The notes beneath the pieces are model-generated. The model worked only from the letters and a program-made list of their open reading frames with translations, made no database searches and was not told the origin of the DNA. This document shows, one piece after another, positions 39,489 through 48,766 of a DNA stretch of 64,000 bases. Each line of letters opens with the position of its first letter. Position 1 is the first letter of the stretch. The position numbers were made by a program, and so were the translations under genes. Source of the stretch: Rhizobium sp. LC145. GTDB taxonomy: Bacteria > Pseudomonadota > Alphaproteobacteria > Rhizobiales > Rhizobiaceae. Location: contig NZ_LBHV01000005.1 of the NCBI RefSeq assembly GCF_001005825.1, forward strand, positions 124,001 to 188,000. The letters are read 5' to 3'.

Positions 39489-39754
39489 GGATTACTCCTT
39501 TGGAGAACCGGCCAGAAGGCCGGTAAAAAGGGCATCAGCCCAAAGGATGCAGCGCAGCATTTGGAGCCGGATGCCGGGCAAAGATAGGTAGTTTGATCCC
39601 GCAAGCCAATACCCAGCAGCGGGTTGCTTTACATGCTTTTGAAAAAGCACTGTTTTGCGATATTCTGGGCATCGAAATGGGGAATGCGCCGGCCGCTCTT
39701 GAACCTCGATACCGGCAGCCGATAATAGGGGCAATACTCAAGCGGAGCCCGATT

Positions 39755-40174
39755 ATGTCGAACGATGCCCTGCCGATCCGGAAGCGAAGCGGCATTGCCC
39801 ATGCCCTCGCCGCCCTGCGATTCTCGACCTCCGGCGCCTGCCGGATCTGGCGCGAGACCGCGTTTCAGCATGAGGTGATCGCGATAGCCGTCGCCATGAT
39901 AATTTATGCCCTCATCGGCGCGGAAGTCTTCGTCTTCGTCGTCAGCGGCATCCTCTTTCTGATCCTGATCGCGGTCGAGGCGCTGAACACGGCGATCGAG
40001 GAAATCATGGATCGCGTGTCGCCCGAGTTTTCGATCACGGCGCGCAATGCAAAGGACCTCGGCTCTTTCGCGGTCCTCTGCCTGCTGGCGGCCAACGGGT
40101 TGTTCTTCGCCTATGCGATGTATGAATTCCTGAGCGCCCTCGATCTGGAAAATCTTAGCTGGCTGCCTCTATAG
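39755..40174 (+). CDS. dgkA: Diacylglycerol kinase, prokaryotic type
   Basis: This 139-residue integral membrane kinase has three hydrophobic helices and the family signature EALNTAIEEIMDRVS with the catalytic glutamate. It phosphorylates diacylglycerol to phosphatidate, recycling lipid left when phosphatidylglycerol head groups are transferred to periplasmic glucans. Its stop overlaps the stop of the convergent phosphoglycerol transferase gene by 20 bases. The ATG at 39755 is preceded by an AGCGGAG element. Confidence 0.95.
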   Translation: MSNDALPIRKRSGIAHALAALRFSTSGACRIWRETAFQHEVIAIAVAMIIYALIGAEVFVFVVSGILFLILIAVEALNTAIEEIMDRVSPEFSITARNAKDLGSFAVLCLLAANGLFFAYAMYEFLSALDLENLSWLPL

Positions 40175-42113
40175 TCCCGACCTCATCCTCTTTCCGGCTT
40201 TCCATACCCTGCCTGCGCAGCCAGTCGAAGCCGGGGAAGAACCGCTCCCGAGCATATTCGGCACCGAACATCATGTCGTATTGAAGAAGACGATAATCGC
40301 TCAACTGCCGAGGCAGCGCTCCGCCATCCAGCCATCCCGGCTTCGAGCCGCCGTCCCTAAGGCCGAGCATGTAGCGGTCCACGATCGAATAGTTCTTCCG
40401 AACCTCACCGAGGACGCCGGTATAGAACGGGTCGCGGAAGCCTGCCCCCTTCACGGCATGATAGGGAAGCTGGGACGGACTGATGGAACCGAGCCCCGTC
40501 ACGACGCCGGTTCTGGAGGACCAGACCACCAGCGGGGTTTCGTGTTCGCGCTTCATGACGTCGAGCTCCGCCCGGCGGGTGGCGACCATGTCCTGCATGT
40601 AGCCGCTTTCTTGGAAGGTCGGGCCCAAAGGCGGCAGGTGATCGCCGAAAAGGATGACGATCGTTTCCCTGTCGCGGGCGCGTGCCCAATCCATCAGAGA
40701 GGCGAGGCTGTCATCGGCCTGCCGCACGCCTTCTACATAGGTCGCGAAGGATTGCGCGGCGCGTTCGGAAAGCCCGCTCTCTATCTCAGTCTTCAGCGCG
40801 GCGTAGCGGTCGCTCTCGTATGGGCCATGGCCCTGCAAGGTCACCGCAAACAGGAAGAACGGCTGATCCGAGGCCTCGCCCTTGGCCATGATCTGACGCA
40901 TGAGCGCATCGTCGGCCGCGAATTTTCCATATTTTTCCAGCTCCGGCAGATCTGCCTGGGCCAGGAATTCGTCGAAGCCAAGCGCCTTGTAGACATTCGT
41001 CCTGTTCCAGAACCAGCCCTCGAACGGGTGGATCGCGATGGACCTGTAGCCCTCGCCGCGGAAGAAGCTGGCGAGCGAAGGAAGCGGCCTGCGGATATAT
41101 TGCTGGTATGGAATGCTTCCCTGGGGAAGGAAGGCATTGGAAAACCCCGTCAGCGCTTCGAACTCCACATTGGCGGTCATGCCGCCGAATTCGGGAGAAA
41201 AGACATTGCCGGATTGGTGGGCGCGGATCGTCGGCATCGGATCGGGCTTCAGGCGCGCTCCCGGCAGCCTCGTGGGGTCCCAAAGCGATTCGCTCATGAT
41301 CATGATGACGTCCGGCCGCCCGCCGCGATCCACAGCAAAGGCGTCCGCCGCCAGAGGGACATCGGTGACGGCATCCGCACGGTAACCGGAAGGAGCGGCC
41401 ACCTTGAGCATGGGAAGGTTGAACGCCAACGCGATGAGAAAACCATTGTGGCGGTAATTGGCGTTCTGATCCCACATCATGGGGAGAATCGACAGCCGGT
41501 CCCTGATCCACGAATATCGATCGTATTGTGCAAGCGGTATGCAGCTTGCGAGCAGCGGGATGGTTATCGCCAGCCGCAGCAGCCGCCCGCGCGTGCCAAG
41601 CTTGGGGAAGCGTGTCCAGGCGAAAAGGATTGCATAGGCGAGGATGCCGATCGCCAGAAGGAAAACCACGCCTGTTCCGAGGGCTGCGAACGGGCGCGCA
41701 TCGACGATCACCGGGAGGAGTTCCAGTATCTGGCGCGCGAACAACAGATCCGAAGGATAGAGCGGGTCCGACAGGAAAAGCTGCTTTTGAGCGGAAAAGA
41801 AGGCGAGCAGCAGAACCACGGGTGCGATCAGCAGCAGCGAACGATAGGCCGCGCCCAGGATCGCATCCCCGGCAAACAGCATGAGCGCCACGAGCGCAAC
41901 CGTCGCAGGCCCGGCGCGAGAGGTCGAAACCACGAATTCCGGAATGCCCTGGAAGTATCCCCTCGCGATCCATTCCACTGCCACGACCAGCAGCATGGCC
42001 AGCAGGCAGCAATTGAACGGAACCAGCAGGTTTTCGACTAGCCTGCCGCGCAATCCGGCAGCGGCGATGGCCGCCCGCGCCGAAGATTTTGCTCGGGGCG
42101 TCTCCTCTGGCAT
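40155..42113 (-). CDS. LTA-synthase/sulfatase-fold phosphoglycerol transferase (cyclic-glucan CgmB/OpgB-like)
   Basis: The 652-residue protein has about five N-terminal membrane helices (residues ~35-210) and a periplasmic alkaline-phosphatase-fold domain. Metal and nucleophile motifs are visible: MIMSESLWDP, a threonine in GGMTANVEFEAL, GHGPYESD and LFGDHLPPLG. Such enzymes move glycerol-phosphate from phosphatidylglycerol to periplasmic glucans. The convergent dgkA would recycle the diacylglycerol product, as described for rhizobial cyclic beta-glucans. A related membrane sulfatase-like enzyme with another substrate is the alternative. The ATG at 42113 is used. Confidence 0.85.
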   Translation of the reverse strand: MPEETPRAKSSARAAIAAAGLRGRLVENLLVPFNCCLLAMLLVVAVEWIARGYFQGIPEFVVSTSRAGPATVALVALMLFAGDAILGAAYRSLLLIAPVVLLLAFFSAQKQLFLSDPLYPSDLLFARQILELLPVIVDARPFAALGTGVVFLLAIGILAYAILFAWTRFPKLGTRGRLLRLAITIPLLASCIPLAQYDRYSWIRDRLSILPMMWDQNANYRHNGFLIALAFNLPMLKVAAPSGYRADAVTDVPLAADAFAVDRGGRPDVIMIMSESLWDPTRLPGARLKPDPMPTIRAHQSGNVFSPEFGGMTANVEFEALTGFSNAFLPQGSIPYQQYIRRPLPSLASFFRGEGYRSIAIHPFEGWFWNRTNVYKALGFDEFLAQADLPELEKYGKFAADDALMRQIMAKGEASDQPFFLFAVTLQGHGPYESDRYAALKTEIESGLSERAAQSFATYVEGVRQADDSLASLMDWARARDRETIVILFGDHLPPLGPTFQESGYMQDMVATRRAELDVMKREHETPLVVWSSRTGVVTGLGSISPSQLPYHAVKGAGFRDPFYTGVLGEVRKNYSIVDRYMLGLRDGGSKPGWLDGGALPRQLSDYRLLQYDMMFGAEYARERFFPGFDWLRRQGMESRKEDEVGTIEAAS

Positions 42114-42280
42114 TACATCGCGCAAATCACCGGCTCCTGCTGTATTTCACAGCCAGTGAACTGTCATAAAACTGTCATGAGCGCTACCCGAAGCGCCGCT
42201 TCCGGGTTCACATCTCCCGCGAATATCATCACGATTTGGCGGAACGGCGGGACACCGCCAAAGCCTTCCGAAGATGGGCC

Positions 42281-42679
42281 TCAATTATCGGCGGGGCGGA
42301 TTTGTCCCTCTTCTTGAACGGGAAGGCTCGCCTTCTTCTTTTCCGGCGCATAGCCGGTGTTCTCGGCGCGGTCGCGGTGAAGCGCGGCGCGCGCAAGCAG
42401 CATGAAGGTCACAGGCGTCGTGACGGTTATGAAAAGCCCGATCAGCACCTCGTGGACGACCAGGCGCGACGAGGTCACGGAAAAGAAGATCATCGAGGCC
42501 AGCATGACGCCGCCGACACCCCAGCTCGTGCCGAGGGTGGGCGCATGGATACGCTCGTAGAAGGTCGGCAGTTTAAGGAAGCCGATAGCGCCGATCAGCG
42601 TCAGCGATGCGCCGAACAGCAGGAAGAAAGCAACTGCGATAGCCGCCCAGAGCGGCAGGTCGGCCGGGGCCAATATCAT
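42281..42679 (-). CDS. mnhG: Monovalent cation/proton antiporter subunit G
   Basis: This 132-residue protein has three helices and the MnhG signature ASLTLIGAIGFLKLPTFYERIHAPTLGTSWG. It is the last gene of the mnhACDEFG operon, and its ATG overlaps the mnhF stop by four bases. The Mnh/Pha complex exchanges Na+ or K+ for protons for pH and salt homeostasis. Confidence 0.95.
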   Translation of the reverse strand: MILAPADLPLWAAIAVAFFLLFGASLTLIGAIGFLKLPTFYERIHAPTLGTSWGVGGVMLASMIFFSVTSSRLVVHEVLIGLFITVTTPVTFMLLARAALHRDRAENTGYAPEKKKASLPVQEEGQIRPADN

Positions 42680-42957
42680 TCGATCACCTCCCCGCGCATC
42701 AGGAATTTGGCGAGCGCCACCGTCGCCACGAAGCCGAGCATGCCGATCACCAGCGCTGCCTCGAAATAAATGACGCGGCCCGTGCCTATGCCGAAGGTCA
42801 CCAGCAGCAGCATGGCGTTTACATAGAGCGCGTCGAGCCCGATGATCCGATCCTGGGCGCGAGGCCCCCGGAACATGCGGACGAAAGCGATCGCCATCGC
42901 AGCGGCGAGCATCAATTGAGCGATCGAGACCGCAGTGAAGAGAATGATGGCGCTCAT
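42676..42957 (-). CDS. mnhF: Monovalent cation/proton antiporter subunit F
   Basis: This 93-residue protein has three helices with the MnhF pattern (AMAIAFVRMFRGPRAQDRIIGLDALYVNAMLLLVTFGI). The ATG at 42957 is chosen because it overlaps the mnhE stop by four bases; the longer frame to 43011 lies inside mnhE. It is part of the operon described for mnhA. Confidence 0.94.
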   Translation of the reverse strand: MSAIILFTAVSIAQLMLAAAMAIAFVRMFRGPRAQDRIIGLDALYVNAMLLLVTFGIGTGRVIYFEAALVIGMLGFVATVALAKFLMRGEVIE

Positions 42958-43430
42958 GCGAATATCTCCACCAGGAGCTTCTCGTACCGGTTCTTGATCG
43001 TGTCGATCCACTGCTCCTCGTCGACGAGATCGAGCACGTGCAGCAATACAGTCCGGTCGTGGGAATCATATTCCAGCCAAGCCGAACCCGGCGTGCTGGT
43101 GAGGATCACGGCAAGCAGGGCGAGCGCCGTCCGATCCTCGATCTCCAAAGGCAGGAGCAGAAAGCTCGACACGTGCCCTTTCGGCCGTCCCCGCAGGATG
43201 ACAGCGGCCACCGCCAGATTGGAGCGGATGATATCATAGAAGGCGATGCCGAACAGTTTGAAGAGCAGGTGCCACTTCCTGATTTTCGGCTTGTCCGGAC
43301 GAAGGGACGCCATGCCCCAGGAGGCGAAGACGGCGACCAGCGTGCCGAGCACGAAATGGCCCAGCGTGAAGCCGTTGAGCAGTAGCCACATGAGGATGAG
43401 GAAGACGGTCAGTATGGGATAGGGCAGCAT
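42954..43430 (-). CDS. mnhE: Monovalent cation/proton antiporter subunit E
   Basis: This 158-residue protein has two N-terminal membrane helices and a cytoplasmic region with the family segments FGIAFYDIIRSNLAVA and LAVILTSTPGSAWLEYD. The ATG lies just after the mnhD stop. It is an accessory subunit needed for complex assembly. Confidence 0.94.
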   Translation of the reverse strand: MLPYPILTVFLILMWLLLNGFTLGHFVLGTLVAVFASWGMASLRPDKPKIRKWHLLFKLFGIAFYDIIRSNLAVAAVILRGRPKGHVSSFLLLPLEIEDRTALALLAVILTSTPGSAWLEYDSHDRTVLLHVLDLVDEEQWIDTIKNRYEKLLVEIFA

Positions 43431-43431
43431 C

Positions 43432-45060
43432 TCAGTCCCCCTCCCCTATTCCGGCCGAAGCGGGTCGGTCCTCTCCTGCCACCACGGCATTGCGCACCGC
43501 GTCGATATAGACCGTCGGATTGCTGAGCGTGCGGATCGTCGTGTCCATGTAATGCATGGCCGGTCCGGCCCGCACCGTCAGCACGAGCGTCAATGCCAGC
43601 AGGAACATCACCGGCATGATCTCGATCACGAGAACGCGGGGAACCACCCCCTCGATCGAGCCCCAGAACGTTCTTATCCCCACGCGGGTCATGGAAATGA
43701 GCGCGGCGACACCGGAAAAAATCACCAGGATGACGAGCGTCCACACGGCCGCGGTCGGGGGCACGCCGATCGCTCCAGTGCCCATCATGGCGGAAAGCAT
43801 GGCGAACTTGGCGACGAAACCGGAAAGCGGCGGCAAGCCCGAGAGCAGAATACCGCAGGCGGCAAAGCAGGTGCCGAGAATGGCCATGGTGCCGGGCATG
43901 GTGACGCCTCCGCCCTCCTCCGGCTCGTCCTCATCATCGCCATAGGCTTCCATGGTCACGGCAAGCACGTTCGCGCCGGCATCCTGGCCGCGTTCGACAA
44001 GCTCGATCAGCATGAAGAAGGCGCTGATCGTCAGAGTGGAGCTTACCATATAGAGGAGCGCCCCGGACGAGATAGCCCCGTCGTTGATACCGAGTACCAT
44101 CAGCAGCGTTCCCGAGGAAACGAGCACCGAAAAACCCGCGAGCCTGCCGAGAGCCTGCGAGGCGAACACGCCGATCGTGCCGAAGACGAGCGTGGCAAGG
44201 CCGCCATAGAGCAGCACATCGGCTCCGAAACCGGCGGACGGGCCCTCGCCGAACAGCAGCATGGTAAGGCGCAGGATGATGTAGATCCCGAGCTTGCTCA
44301 TGATGGCGAAGATGCTCGCGACCGGGGCCGAGGCGGCGCTGTATGCCGTGGGCAGCCAGAAGCAGAGCGGCCACATGCCGGCCTTGATGAGGAAGGCGAT
44401 GCCGAGCACGCCGGCACCCGCTTCCATCAGCATCCGGCGGTCGGGCTCGATCTCCGGAATCCGCGCCGCCAGATCGGCCATGTTGAGTGTTCCGGCCGTG
44501 CCGTAGATCAGGCTGACGCCGATCAGGAAGAGAAGTGCGGCGGCGAGATTGACGGCGATGTAATGCATGCCGGCCTTGACACGCAGCGGCCCGGAGCCGT
44601 GCAGCAGCAGACCATAGGAGGCGGCAAGCATCACCTCGAAGAAGACGAAGAGGTTGAACAGGTCCCCCGTCAGGAAGGCGCCGTTCAGCCCGACCAGCAG
44701 AAGCTGGAACATCGTATGGAAATGCGCGCCCGCCGCATGCCAGCGCGCCAGGGAGTAGATCAGCACCGCCACCGCGAGCAACGCCGTCAGCAGCAGCATC
44801 AGGGCGGAAAGCCCGTCTACGACCAACACGATTCCGAATGGCGCCTTCCAGTTTCCGAGGAGATAGACGCCGTCGAAGCCCTGCGGATCGATTTCGATCC
44901 GGAAGAGCGTCAGTGCCACGGCAAGCACAAGCAATGCCGAGGTGAGGCTTATCATACCCTTCACGAAACGCTGGCGCTCGTCGAAGAACAGCAGGATCGC
45001 TCCGGCAACCAGCGGGATGAGGACAGGCGCTATGATGAGGTGATGCATCCAGCCGTTCAT
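43432..45060 (-). CDS. mnhD: Monovalent cation/proton antiporter subunit D
   Basis: This 542-residue protein with about fourteen helices is homologous to complex I subunits NuoL/M/N. It shows the Proton_antipo_M core (LFVFFEVMLAASYGLLLHG, GMWPLCFWLPTAYSAASAPVASIFAIMSKLG) with the transmembrane acidic and lysine residues of the ion path. It overlaps mnhC by four bases. Together with MnhA it forms the ion-translocating core. A short acidic cytoplasmic insertion (DDEDEPEEGGG) lies near residue 385. Confidence 0.95.
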   Translation of the reverse strand: MNGWMHHLIIAPVLIPLVAGAILLFFDERQRFVKGMISLTSALLVLAVALTLFRIEIDPQGFDGVYLLGNWKAPFGIVLVVDGLSALMLLLTALLAVAVLIYSLARWHAAGAHFHTMFQLLLVGLNGAFLTGDLFNLFVFFEVMLAASYGLLLHGSGPLRVKAGMHYIAVNLAAALLFLIGVSLIYGTAGTLNMADLAARIPEIEPDRRMLMEAGAGVLGIAFLIKAGMWPLCFWLPTAYSAASAPVASIFAIMSKLGIYIILRLTMLLFGEGPSAGFGADVLLYGGLATLVFGTIGVFASQALGRLAGFSVLVSSGTLLMVLGINDGAISSGALLYMVSSTLTISAFFMLIELVERGQDAGANVLAVTMEAYGDDEDEPEEGGGVTMPGTMAILGTCFAACGILLSGLPPLSGFVAKFAMLSAMMGTGAIGVPPTAAVWTLVILVIFSGVAALISMTRVGIRTFWGSIEGVVPRVLVIEIMPVMFLLALTLVLTVRAGPAMHYMDTTIRTLSNPTVYIDAVRNAVVAGEDRPASAGIGEGD

Positions 45061-45395
45061 TTCCGGTCGTCCCTCCCGTCGACATGGTCCGTTCCGGTGA
45101 GGCCGCGCGAGGCCAGAAGAACGACGAGGAACAGTGCCGTGGTGGCAAAGCCGATGACGATCGCCGTGAGCACCAGCGCTTGCGGCACGGGATCGGTCAG
45201 CGTGGAAATGGCGACGTCATCGCTCAAGATCGGCGGAACGTTCGTTTTCACGCCCCCCACGCCGAAGATGAACAGGTTGACGGCATAGGAGAGCAGCGAA
45301 AGCCCGATGATGACCTGATAGGTGCGCGGGCGCAGGATGAGCCATACGCCGCAGGCCGTCATGACGCCGATCGCGATCGAAAGAATGATCTCCAT
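45057..45395 (-). CDS. mnhC: Monovalent cation/proton antiporter subunit C
   Basis: This 112-residue protein has three helices like NuoK (GVWLILRPRTYQVIIGLSLLSYAVNLFIF, DPVPQALVLTAIVIGFATTALFLVVLL). The ATG at 45395 shares one base with the mnhA stop. The longer frame to 45659 lies inside mnhA and is rejected. Confidence 0.95.
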   Translation of the reverse strand: MEIILSIAIGVMTACGVWLILRPRTYQVIIGLSLLSYAVNLFIFGVGGVKTNVPPILSDDVAISTLTDPVPQALVLTAIVIGFATTALFLVVLLASRGLTGTDHVDGRDDRK

Positions 45396-48319
45396 CAGGC
45401 CTCCTTCGCCTTTTCGGCGTCGAGTGTCCGTTGGCGATTGACACGGATCGACTGGTGCGCGAGCGCCACGAGGATGAGCACGGTGGAGCCCACCACGAGC
45501 AGGAAGACCCCGAGATCGAAGAGCAGCGCGGTTGCGGCCGGCACCTTGCCGATCAGCGGAACCTCCAGATACCGGGAATGCGATGTGAGGAACGGATAGC
45601 CGAGGAACCAGGCGCCGACGCCGGTCGCCACCGCCGTCAGCAGGCCGGCTCCCATCCACCGCAGCGGAAGGATGCGGATGCGGTCCTCCGCCCAGCGCGT
45701 GCCGCCCGCAAGATATTGCAGCAGGAAAGCGATGGACAGCGTCAGCCCCGCCGAGAAGCCTCCGCCCGGCAGATCATGCCCGCGCATGAAGATGTAGACG
45801 GCAAAGGTGATGACGATCGGGAAGAACCACTGCATGATGACCGACGGCACCAGCAGGTAGTCGCGCACGGTATCGCCGGAGGAACGGTTGGGGCTCTCCT
45901 CGTCGAACCGATCCTGTATCTGCTGCTGCTCGGGCACGTCCATGCTGTCCGCAGCGGGGCGGAAGCGGCGCAGCAGGGCGAATACGGTGAGCGCCACCAC
46001 GCCGAGAACGGCGATTTCCCCAAGGGTGTCGAAGCCACGGAAGTCCACCAGTATGACGTTGACGACATTGCGGCCGCCGCCCTTGGTATAGGCGTTCTCC
46101 AGGAAGTAGTTGGCAATCGCATCCGGCACCGGCATGGTCATGACCGCATAGGCGATGAAGGTCATGCCGATGCCGCAGCCGATGGCGAGCGCCAGATCCC
46201 TGAAGCGCCGGAAGCGCGCCTGCAACGTGATCTTCTCGTCGCTGTCCTCGGTCCGCTTCGGCAGCCAGCGCAGCCCAAGCAGGATGAGGACCGTGGTAAC
46301 GATCTCCACCAGAAGCTGGGTGATCGCCAGATCGGGAGCCGACAGCCAGACGAAGGTGATGCAGACGATCAACCCTACCCCGCCAAGCATCACCAGCGCC
46401 GCAAGCCTGTGGTACTTGGCGAGGTAGGCGGTTCCGACGGCAAGGCATATGCCGATAAGCCAGATCGCCGCGAAAGTGGGATCGATGCCTGAGAACGCGA
46501 AGGCGCGCGGCTCGAAGCCCGAGAGGTAAAGCGGCAGCAGCCCGGCAAGAAACCCGACGGCGACCACCCAGCGCAACTGCGGCTGCAGGCTGCGCGTGCC
46601 CAGCCGCTGCTCGAGCAGACGCGCCCACCGCCACGAGACCTCCACGAGGACGCGTTCGAAGATGCGCTGCCCCTTGATGTTGCGCAGGAACGGTGGGCCG
46701 TCCTCGCAACTCGAAAGGTAATCCTTGAGAAGGAAATAGAGGACCGCGCCGCCGACCAGCGCAATCGCGCTCATGATGAGCGGCAGGTTCACGCCGTGCC
46801 ACACCGAAAGGCTGTATTCCGGCGTATCCTGGCCCAGCACGCTGACGACCGCCGTATGCAGGAATGGCCCGACCGAAATGGCGGGCATGATCCCGACGAT
46901 GAGGCAGGCGACGACGAGAAACTCTATCGGGAATCGCATCCAGCGCGGCGGCTCGTGCGGTTTTTCCGTGGGCAGGTCCACCGGCGGCGGTCCGAAGAAC
47001 ACGGTATGGATGAAGCGCAGCGAATAGGTGACGCTGAAGGCACCCGCTAGTGTGGCCACATAGGGCAGGATGCGGTCGAGAATGGAATCGGCGTGCGTCT
47101 CCACCGCCTCGGCGAAGAACATCTCCTTCGACAGGAAGCCATTGAGAAGCGGCACGCCCGCCATGGCTGCGCTGGCGACCATGGCGAGCGTTGCCGTATA
47201 TGGCAGGAAGCGGAAAAGTCCGCTCAACCGCCGCATGTCGCGCGTGCCCGTCTCGTGGTCGATAATGCCCGCCGCCATGAACAGCGATGCCTTGAAGGTC
47301 GCATGGTTCGCCATGTGGAAGATCGCCGCGACCGTCGCAAGCGGGCTTCCGAGGCTGAGAAGCGTGGTGATCAGGCCGAGATGGCTGATGGTGGAATAGG
47401 CGAGCAGCCCTTTCAGGTCCTGCTGGAACATCGCGAAATAGGCACCGAGCAGCAGCGTGACGATGCCCGCGAAACCCACCAGCCAGAACCATTCATAGGT
47501 TCCCGAAAGCGCCGGCCAGAGCCGGACCAGCAGGAAGACCCCGGCCTTCACCATGGTGGCCGAATGCAGATAGGCCGAAACCGGCGTCGGCGCCGCCATG
47601 GCGTTCGGAAGCCAGAAATGGAACGGGAACTGCGCGCTTTTCGTCAGCGCGCCGAGGAGCACGAAGACCAGCGCCGGCAGATAGAGCGAATGGCCGCGGA
47701 TGATGTCGCCCGACTGGAGGATCTTGTCGAGATCGTAGCTGCCCACGATGTTGCCGAGAAGCAGGAGGCCGATCAGCAGGCAGAAGCCGCCGATACCCGT
47801 GATCGTCAAGGCCATGCGCGCGCCGTCGCGGGCCGCGGGACTGTTGTGCCAATAGCTGATCAGCAGGAAGGAGAAGATGCTCGTCAGTTCCCAGAAGACC
47901 GACAGCAGAATCACGTTGCCGGAAATGACGATGCCGAGCATCGCGCCCATGAAGGCAAGCAGGAAGGAGAAGAAACGCGGGACCGGATCGTCCTCGGACA
48001 TGTAATAGCGGGCATAGACGACCACGAGGAAGCCGATGCCCGTGATCAGCATGGCAAACATCCAGGCGAAGCCGTCCAGCCGCAGCGTGAAGTTGAGGCC
48101 GAGCTGCGGCAGCCACTGCCCTTCAAAGCGAATGATTTCGCCCGCCGATACAGCAGGATAGCAGGCTGCGACGATCAGCAGCGAGAGTAGTGCGACAGCG
48201 CCCGCGAGCCATGCGGGCAGGACGCGCGAGCGCGTCTGCAACAGAAAAACGGATACCAGGCTTCCAACAAACGGCAGGACCAGCAGCAGAAGAAGATAAG
48301 GTCCCGAAGTTATCCCAAT
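45395..48319 (-). CDS. mnhA: Monovalent cation/proton antiporter subunit A fused to subunit B
   Basis: This large subunit of about 974 residues joins a NuoL-like MnhA (helices, TPVSAYLHSATMVKAGVFLL) with an MnhB-like C-terminus (residues ~760-960, MRGHDLPGGGFSAGL). Fused A/B subunits are known in six-gene group 2 mrp/pha operons, and no separate mnhB is present. The first normal start codon, TTG at 48241, would cut off the first membrane helix. Reading back, an in-frame ATT at 48319 follows AAGGA by seven bases and restores ITSGPYLLLLLVLPF, so a non-canonical ATT start is proposed. Confidence 0.9.
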   Translation of the reverse strand: MGITSGPYLLLLLVLPFVGSLVSVFLLQTRSRVLPAWLAGAVALLSLLIVAACYPAVSAGEIIRFEGQWLPQLGLNFTLRLDGFAWMFAMLITGIGFLVVVYARYYMSEDDPVPRFFSFLLAFMGAMLGIVISGNVILLSVFWELTSIFSFLLISYWHNSPAARDGARMALTITGIGGFCLLIGLLLLGNIVGSYDLDKILQSGDIIRGHSLYLPALVFVLLGALTKSAQFPFHFWLPNAMAAPTPVSAYLHSATMVKAGVFLLVRLWPALSGTYEWFWLVGFAGIVTLLLGAYFAMFQQDLKGLLAYSTISHLGLITTLLSLGSPLATVAAIFHMANHATFKASLFMAAGIIDHETGTRDMRRLSGLFRFLPYTATLAMVASAAMAGVPLLNGFLSKEMFFAEAVETHADSILDRILPYVATLAGAFSVTYSLRFIHTVFFGPPPVDLPTEKPHEPPRWMRFPIEFLVVACLIVGIMPAISVGPFLHTAVVSVLGQDTPEYSLSVWHGVNLPLIMSAIALVGGAVLYFLLKDYLSSCEDGPPFLRNIKGQRIFERVLVEVSWRWARLLEQRLGTRSLQPQLRWVVAVGFLAGLLPLYLSGFEPRAFAFSGIDPTFAAIWLIGICLAVGTAYLAKYHRLAALVMLGGVGLIVCITFVWLSAPDLAITQLLVEIVTTVLILLGLRWLPKRTEDSDEKITLQARFRRFRDLALAIGCGIGMTFIAYAVMTMPVPDAIANYFLENAYTKGGGRNVVNVILVDFRGFDTLGEIAVLGVVALTVFALLRRFRPAADSMDVPEQQQIQDRFDEESPNRSSGDTVRDYLLVPSVIMQWFFPIVITFAVYIFMRGHDLPGGGFSAGLTLSIAFLLQYLAGGTRWAEDRIRILPLRWMGAGLLTAVATGVGAWFLGYPFLTSHSRYLEVPLIGKVPAATALLFDLGVFLLVVGSTVLILVALAHQSIRVNRQRTLDAEKAKEA

Positions 48320-48443
48320 GTTCCGTTCCTTCCCTGTTCCGCCTGCAATATCGCCTTGTCGAAGAGCATCGACCGCCCATCTAGCAATATCAGCAAAAAT
48401 GCCATATATGAAAGATAGTGACCAATATGGGCAGCTTTGGACG

Positions 48444-48704
48444 ATGGGTCAAGCGGATAAGCCGAAGATTTTGACACCCGCTCTATGTCGGGCAGCCCGC
48501 GGCTTCCTGAACTGGACGCAGGCCGACCTCGCGGACCGTTCAGGCGTCTCACGCAGCACCATTCGCGACTATGAAGGCAGCCGGCACGACGTCCATCGCT
48601 CAACCGAAGCGCAACTGCGCCTCGCCTTCGAAAACGGCGGCGTGATGTTCACGTGTTCCGAGGAAGGACAGACCGGCCTCTGCCAGAAGGAACGTCCGGA
48701 ATAG
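48444..48704 (+). CDS. XRE-family helix-turn-helix regulator, 86 residues
   Basis: The protein consists of little more than a Cro/C1-type HTH (CRAARGFLNWTQADLADRSGVSRSTIRDYEGSRHDVHRSTEAQL) and a C-terminal tail with the segment FENGGVMF. In many alphaproteobacteria such short proteins are orphan regulators. The ATG at 48444 starts at MGQADKPKILTP. An ATG at 48408 would add 12 residues, and neither has a strong ribosome site. It is divergent from mnhA. No target is evident. Confidence 0.85.
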   Translation: MGQADKPKILTPALCRAARGFLNWTQADLADRSGVSRSTIRDYEGSRHDVHRSTEAQLRLAFENGGVMFTCSEEGQTGLCQKERPE

Positions 48705-48708
48705 GACT

Positions 48709-48762
48709 GGTGGGGGAAGGCCTCTCCCACCCTCACCGGAATGAGCCCCCTCTTCGAGGGCT
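48709..48762. terminator. Hairpins between the convergent XRE and acetyltransferase genes
   Basis: GGTGGGGGA (48709-48717) pairs with TCTCCCACC (48723-48731). A second hairpin pairs CCCTC (48748-48752) with GAGGG (48756-48760). They lie between the stops of two convergent genes, but neither has a clear T-run, so terminator activity is only probable. Confidence 0.4.
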
Positions 48763-48766
48763 ACTC

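Noticed and set aside
43552..45288. 578-codon plus-strand frame opposite mnhD and mnhC
   Set aside because: Highly charged, repetitive shadow translation of hydrophobic helices on the minus strand.
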